Shown here in pieces: positions 29,040-32,496 of a DNA stretch of 32,496 nt. The translations under genes and the position numbers were made by a program. Source of the DNA: Terfezia claveryi (lineage: Eukaryota; Ascomycota; Pezizomycetes; Pezizales; Pezizaceae). How positions within the stretch are numbered: position 1 is the first letter of the stretch; the number at the start of each line of letters is the position of its first letter. The stretch spans positions 1 to 32,496 of the forward strand of contig WHUX01000403.1 in the NCBI GenBank assembly GCA_015179025.1. Reading direction: 5' to 3'. Under the pieces are notes generated by a model, which was not told the DNA's origin, did not search any database, and saw nothing but the letters and a program-made list of their open reading frames with translations.

Positions 29040-30190
29040 GAAATTATCACTACAGTAGATTCCGGCTAGTGCACCACCTCAAGATCTCCCTAGCTGAATG
29101 TACTATCCAGGAGGGCCTCCTATATTACTGTAAATGTTTCTATATACTAGGTAGGAGAAGAGTTAAGGTTAAGGCTGATCAAGAAGTACCACAACACCTT
29201 AGTAGCAGGTCACTCTAGAGTGGCCAAGACGTTTAAGCTTTTGTCTAGGGAGTATACTTGAATTGACTAATGGGAGGACATAGAGTGGTACATATGAAAT
29301 TGCTATATGTGCAAATGTGTCAAGCCTGTCTGCTATACCCCATATAGCACTCTGAAGCCCCTGGATATCTCTAATTGGCCGTGGCTGCACCTGACCATGG
29401 ATTTCATGACGGAATTGATAAAAGACTTAGGATTCAACGCCATCCTGATAGTGGTAGACTAGTGAACAAAGATGAGGCATATGGTACCTTATCGAGATAC
29501 TTGTTGTACTCAGGAGCTAGCCAACCTTTACCTCAATAATATGTTCCGGTATCACGGGCTCCCCAAATCTATTGTGTCCGACCATGGCCTATAGTTCGCC
29601 TCAGGCTTTTGTAAAGTCTTCTGTGAACTTTTAGGGATTAAAGTGCATTTGTTAACAGCATATCACCTTCAGACAGACAGCCAATCGGAGAGGATAAACA
29701 CCATTATGGAGCAATATCTATAGGCCTTTGTCAATTACCAGGAGGATAACTGAGTTTCATTGCTGGCCACCTGTAAGTTTGCCTCGAACACTCAGATCTC
29801 GAAATCCTCCAAAATCTTGCCTTTCCTGGCTAACTACGGTTGGCACCTCTAGTTCGTAGATGCCCTAGCGCCCATGCAAAAAGCCCACCCCCCAGCTAAG
29901 GAGTTTGCAGTTAAAATTGCTGAACTCTATCATACCCTGAAAGCTGAGCTAGAATATGCACAAGCCAGGCAAGCTAAGTATACCAATTGATCATAGCTGC
30001 CAGCCCCCAAATACCAGGCAGGGGACAAGGTGTAGCTCTCCAGCCGGCACTTCTAGACAAGATAGCCAGCTCACAAGCTCGACTACAAGTTCCTGGGTCC
30101 ATTCAAGATGTTGGCCACTGTAGGCACTCATATATCATGAAAGACTTTTTTGCGCCACAACACCCCTCTAGGCCTCCTGACACATTGTAG
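29040..30190 (+). pseudogene. Gypsy integrase, broken
   Basis: The HHCC zinc-binding region is visible (YHNTLVAGHSRVAKTFKLLS, then NCYMCKCVKP). The catalytic core follows: LHLTMDFMTELIKDLGFNAI (first Asp), GLPKSIVSDHGL*FASGF near 29560 (second Asp, a stop where Gln is usual) and TDSQSERINTIMEQYL near 29680 (Glu). The C-terminal GPY/F-like part is LPAPKYQAGDKV and HKLDYKFLGPFKML near 30080. No chromodomain was seen. Confidence 0.8.
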
Positions 30191-30592
30191 TGACCCCTTG
30201 TATACTCAGTCGCCACTAGCGCTACAATGCCTACTTTCTGGAATCAGCCATCATAATTCCATGGACTGCCCCCTAATGTCTATCCACTATCATGCATTGC
30301 CATGATACCCTCCCTGCCACTCAATATCCATCATACACCCCGATGCCTACCCCCGACCATCCCTCGCCATCAAACTCTGCCAGATGCTCACCATTCTATG
30401 TTGGTAGTATACTTGTGGCTCTGGCTAGAACTTCCCGACCCTTCTCCAGACCTGGATCTATCCTGTCCCACCCCAGTCTCCTAACGTCTTTCCGCAATTG
30501 CATTATAATTTCAAACCCTCATTATAAGCTATTCCAATTCCTAGGTTATACTATTTATTCATATCCTAATATATCTAATCAAACAACTCATT
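30186..30592 (+). other. Possible Gypsy LTR or spacer
   Basis: TGTAGTGACCCC at 30186, just after the integrase end, could start a 3' LTR, but no 5' partner is present in the window to test this. Frames 30292-30603 and 30302-30484 are Pro/Ser-rich and unconvincing. Confidence 0.25.
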
Positions 30593-31660
30593 CTACGTAT
30601 TAAAATCAATCCTGATATTAACTAACCAGACCCTACCTATCTCTACTAGTATCAGATGTGCCATTCCCTCTATGTCTGAAACCTTGATAATATTCAGTAC
30701 CCCTTTATCCTCTCGTTTTTCTATCCTTATCATTCCCTCCTTACCATGTAGTCTACTAGAACCTTTTACTTTCCGAAATCTCATGTATGCCACCTCATGT
30801 ATTATCCCCATTCTATCCATTCCCATCCCATTCCAGATCCTAAAAAGCCCCTCTAGCCTAGCTACAGTATAACCATCTAGCTGTCTACTGCACTCCATGG
30901 ATCGCGGCCTCCTTCTTACCTAAATCTAATCTGCCCTAATATTTCTATGCCTACTAAAGTCCCTCTCTCCTGTCCACCACAAATTGTGGGTTTCCATACC
31001 ATCCCCTTGAAATTGCAGCAATGCTACCTTAAGACTACTGACATACTGCCCTCGGTACCCCTCGATCCCCTCCCTGTCTCCTGTACCAATCCCCAAATAA
31101 CCATTGATATGGAGGTAATCCTGAAACTTGCCAATTAGATTTGGGATTCGAAGGGTCTGTACAAGTACTTACAGTGGTTATACTATTGTAGTCCTTGACT
31201 GCGGCTGCTCAGACAATTTCAGATTCTCTTTATTCTAACTCATACTTTCTGTATCTTTTCTCATCGTCATAACTAGAGCCTTCATCTCATCATCGAACAT
31301 CACCTCCTTATCTCACATACATAAATTTAACTCCAGCATTTTAAAGGCATGGTATCTTGTATGCGTGTCAAGAATTTGGATTGTTGCGTCAACCCTATTC
31401 AACTATTTATAAGCATCCTTCAATAGCTTATGGAGAGACTCGGTAATTTCTGTCAAATACTGTGGGAGGGTTCCAAATTGAATGATCTGTTCCGCGTAAT
31501 GAGTGAGGAGGTGTAGCTTTGGGTAGTTGAATGTAGACTGACCCAGTATATCAGTCACCAGGTGTTCTCATTCCAGATGATTTGCTAATACTTCATTTGC
31601 CTTTTGTGTAGCTATGGTCGGAAAGTAACTCAAAATCATTGCCTGATGAGCCTGCATCTA
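30593..31660 (-). pseudogene. Plavaka-type transposase remnant, copy 2 (minus strand)
   Basis: On the minus strand from about 31620, FNYPKLHLLTHYAEQIIQFG, TLPQYLTEITESLHKLLKDA and LNRVDATIQILDTHTRYHAF align with copy 1 (NFPKIHLISHNAKQIPKFG, AMHKGLKDAYCQSNRVNAT). Further on come LKVALLQFQGDGMETHNLWW and, in frame 30898-30593, GYTVARLEGLFRIWNGMGM, GIIHEVAYMRFRKVKGSSRL and IEKREDKGVLNIIKVSDIEG, the family's C-terminal region. The 5' (upper) part is missing beyond 31660, where a MITE-like palindrome and a minisatellite follow. Confidence 0.75.
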
Positions 31661-31676
31661 ACAGTTATTCCCGATA

Positions 31677-31792
31677 AAATAACGGCGTTATTTGACTTCC
31701 CTAAGCCTATATAAGTAGGTATTTAAACCGGTTGTAGTAATAGTTAACGGAATCATGCTGGTTTAACAAAAAGTCAAATAACGGCGTTATTT
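31677..31792. mobile_element. 116-bp palindrome-ended MITE-like unit
   Basis: The left end AAATAACGGCGTTATTTGAC plus TT and the right end AAGTCAAATAACGGCGTTAT plus TT are inverted 22-bp repeats, each itself a near-perfect palindrome (CAAATAACG g CGTTATTTG). The core also has an inverted TTTAAACC / GGTTTAA pair. No target duplication was recognised. Confidence 0.6.
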
Positions 31793-31930
31793 GAGTTCTC
31801 AGCCAATCATTTACTAAGGGTGGCGCTTTTTTTAGCCTGATTTAGAGAAGCAGCATAGGTTTTTAACTCTAGCGGTAATCTACGTAGTAACGGCTATACC
31901 TATTTAGTTACCACAACTAAAATTTAGCCC
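31793..31930. other. Short spacer, nothing recognised
   Basis: Unique sequence between the MITE-like unit and the 16-bp array; no frame or repeat of note. Confidence 0.4.
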
Positions 31931-32496
31931 ATCCAATAATGCTGCTGGTACAAATAGCTGTCTACACAAATAGCTGGTCATACAAACAGCTGCGTATATA
32001 AATACCAGCTGGTATAAATAATAGCCAGTGTAAATAGTAGCCAGTGCAACTAGCAGCTGGCATAAATAGCAGCCGGTGCAAATAGCAGGTAGTCCAAATA
32101 GTAGCTGGCGCAAATACCAGCTGGCACAAATAGCAGCTTGTGCAAATAGTAGCCAGCGTAACTAGCAGTCCTTATAAATAGCAGCTGGCACAAATAGCAT
32201 CCAGTGCAAATATTAGCCAGTGCACATAGCAGCCGGCGCAAATAGCAGCTGGTACAAATAGCAGCTAGCACCAATAACTGCCGGTGCAAATAGCAGGCAG
32301 TGTACATAGCAGCCGGTATAAATAGCAGCTTGCGCAAATAGTAGCTGGCACTAATAGCAGCCGGCGCAAATAGCAGCCGGTCCATATAGCAGCTGGTGCA
32401 AATAGCAGCTGGCACCAATAGCAGCCGGTGCAAATAGTAGCCAGTGTAAATAGCAGCCGGTGTAAATAGCACCTGGCGCAAATAGTAGCTGGCACC
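31931..32496. repeat. 16-bp minisatellite, about 35 copies, running off the window
   Basis: The unit AGCAGCCGGTGCAAAT varies mainly at C/T and A/G positions. Sixteen is not a multiple of three, so every minus-strand frame cycles through the unit with a 48-base (16-residue) period (LLFAPAAICTSCYLRR-like), and no stop occurs in long stretches. The frames at 31904-32495 are therefore repeat artefacts. The array continues past the right edge. Confidence 0.85.

Larger units (their letters stand above)
26881..30190 (+). mobile_element. Decayed Ty3/Gypsy retrotransposon (pol region)
   Basis: In order: aspartic protease, reverse transcriptase, RNase H, an Ala/Glu minisatellite linker and integrase. 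All are on the plus strand but in shifting frames with many stops. No Gag is readable upstream, where the window changes abruptly to GC-rich repeats at about 26875, so the element is 5'-truncated. Stops often replace Gln, Arg or Trp expected from the family. Confidence 0.88.

Noticed and set aside
30292..30603. 103-residue Pro/Ser-rich frame after the integrase
   Set aside because: No similarity to a chromodomain or other Gypsy tail; more likely LTR or spacer sequence.
32050..32481. 143-residue minus-strand Cys/Leu/Ala-rich frame
   Set aside because: It is a translation of the 16-bp minisatellite; overlapping minus frames are equally open.

Overview
The window looks like a transposon-rich, AT-rich stretch of a filamentous fungal genome. 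I think it is probably an ascomycete; a truffle-like Pezizomycete is a guess, not something the sequence proves. The evidence is: short GT-AG introns of 57-78 nt in the one gene-like locus; a fungal mix of elements (Plavaka-type and pogo/Fot1-type transposases, a Tad1-like LINE, Ty3/Gypsy and Ty1/Copia elements, hAT-like elements); and element reading frames broken mainly where Gln, Arg or Trp codons became stops, as C-to-T decay such as repeat-induced point mutation would leave them. No rRNA, tRNA or CRISPR array was seen, and nothing looks bacterial.

Layout. 1-960 has no gene. 960-3255 is a decayed Plavaka-type transposase. It is cut by a very large fold-back structure (about 3250-8034) whose arms are inverted arrays of ~122-bp and ~50-bp repeats; a 1.9-kb hAT-like element (5301-7234) carrying a 24-bp minisatellite sits inside the right arm. 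8035-8600 is LTR-like non-coding DNA. 8600-10200 (minus) is a Copia Gag-protease remnant with LTR sequence beyond it. 11270-13040 is a LINE 3' end plus inverted tail copies. 13770-16930 is a pogo-type transposase pseudogene split by a 1,074-bp hAT-like element; removing that element with one copy of its 8-bp target duplication restores the reading frame.

17466-19792 is the only convincing intact gene: five exons, 526 codons, four introns whose phases all agree, and no RIP-like stops. Its product is an uncharacterised fungal protein with an N-terminal basic region and a C-terminal part that resembles, from memory, fungal families with a PD-(D/E)XK-like D...E pattern. Its first intron holds a four-to-five-copy ~107-bp minisatellite with two hairpins per unit. 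A possible 88-residue spliced ORF follows 10 bases downstream.

20362-26870 is a mosaic of small insertions: a 1.1-kb inverted-repeat element, several 5'-truncated LINE tails (two with clear target duplications), an LTR split by a LINE, an hAT C-terminal fragment and several GC-rich or simple minisatellites. 26881-30190 is a heavily mutated Gypsy polyprotein (protease, RT with a ruined YxDD box, RNase H, integrase). 30593-31660 is a second Plavaka remnant, on the minus strand. 31677-31792 is a small palindromic MITE-like unit, and a 16-bp minisatellite runs from about 31930 off the end of the window.

The transposon frames do not form a working system; they record successive, nested insertions around one surviving gene. 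All family assignments come from reading motifs by eye, without database searches.
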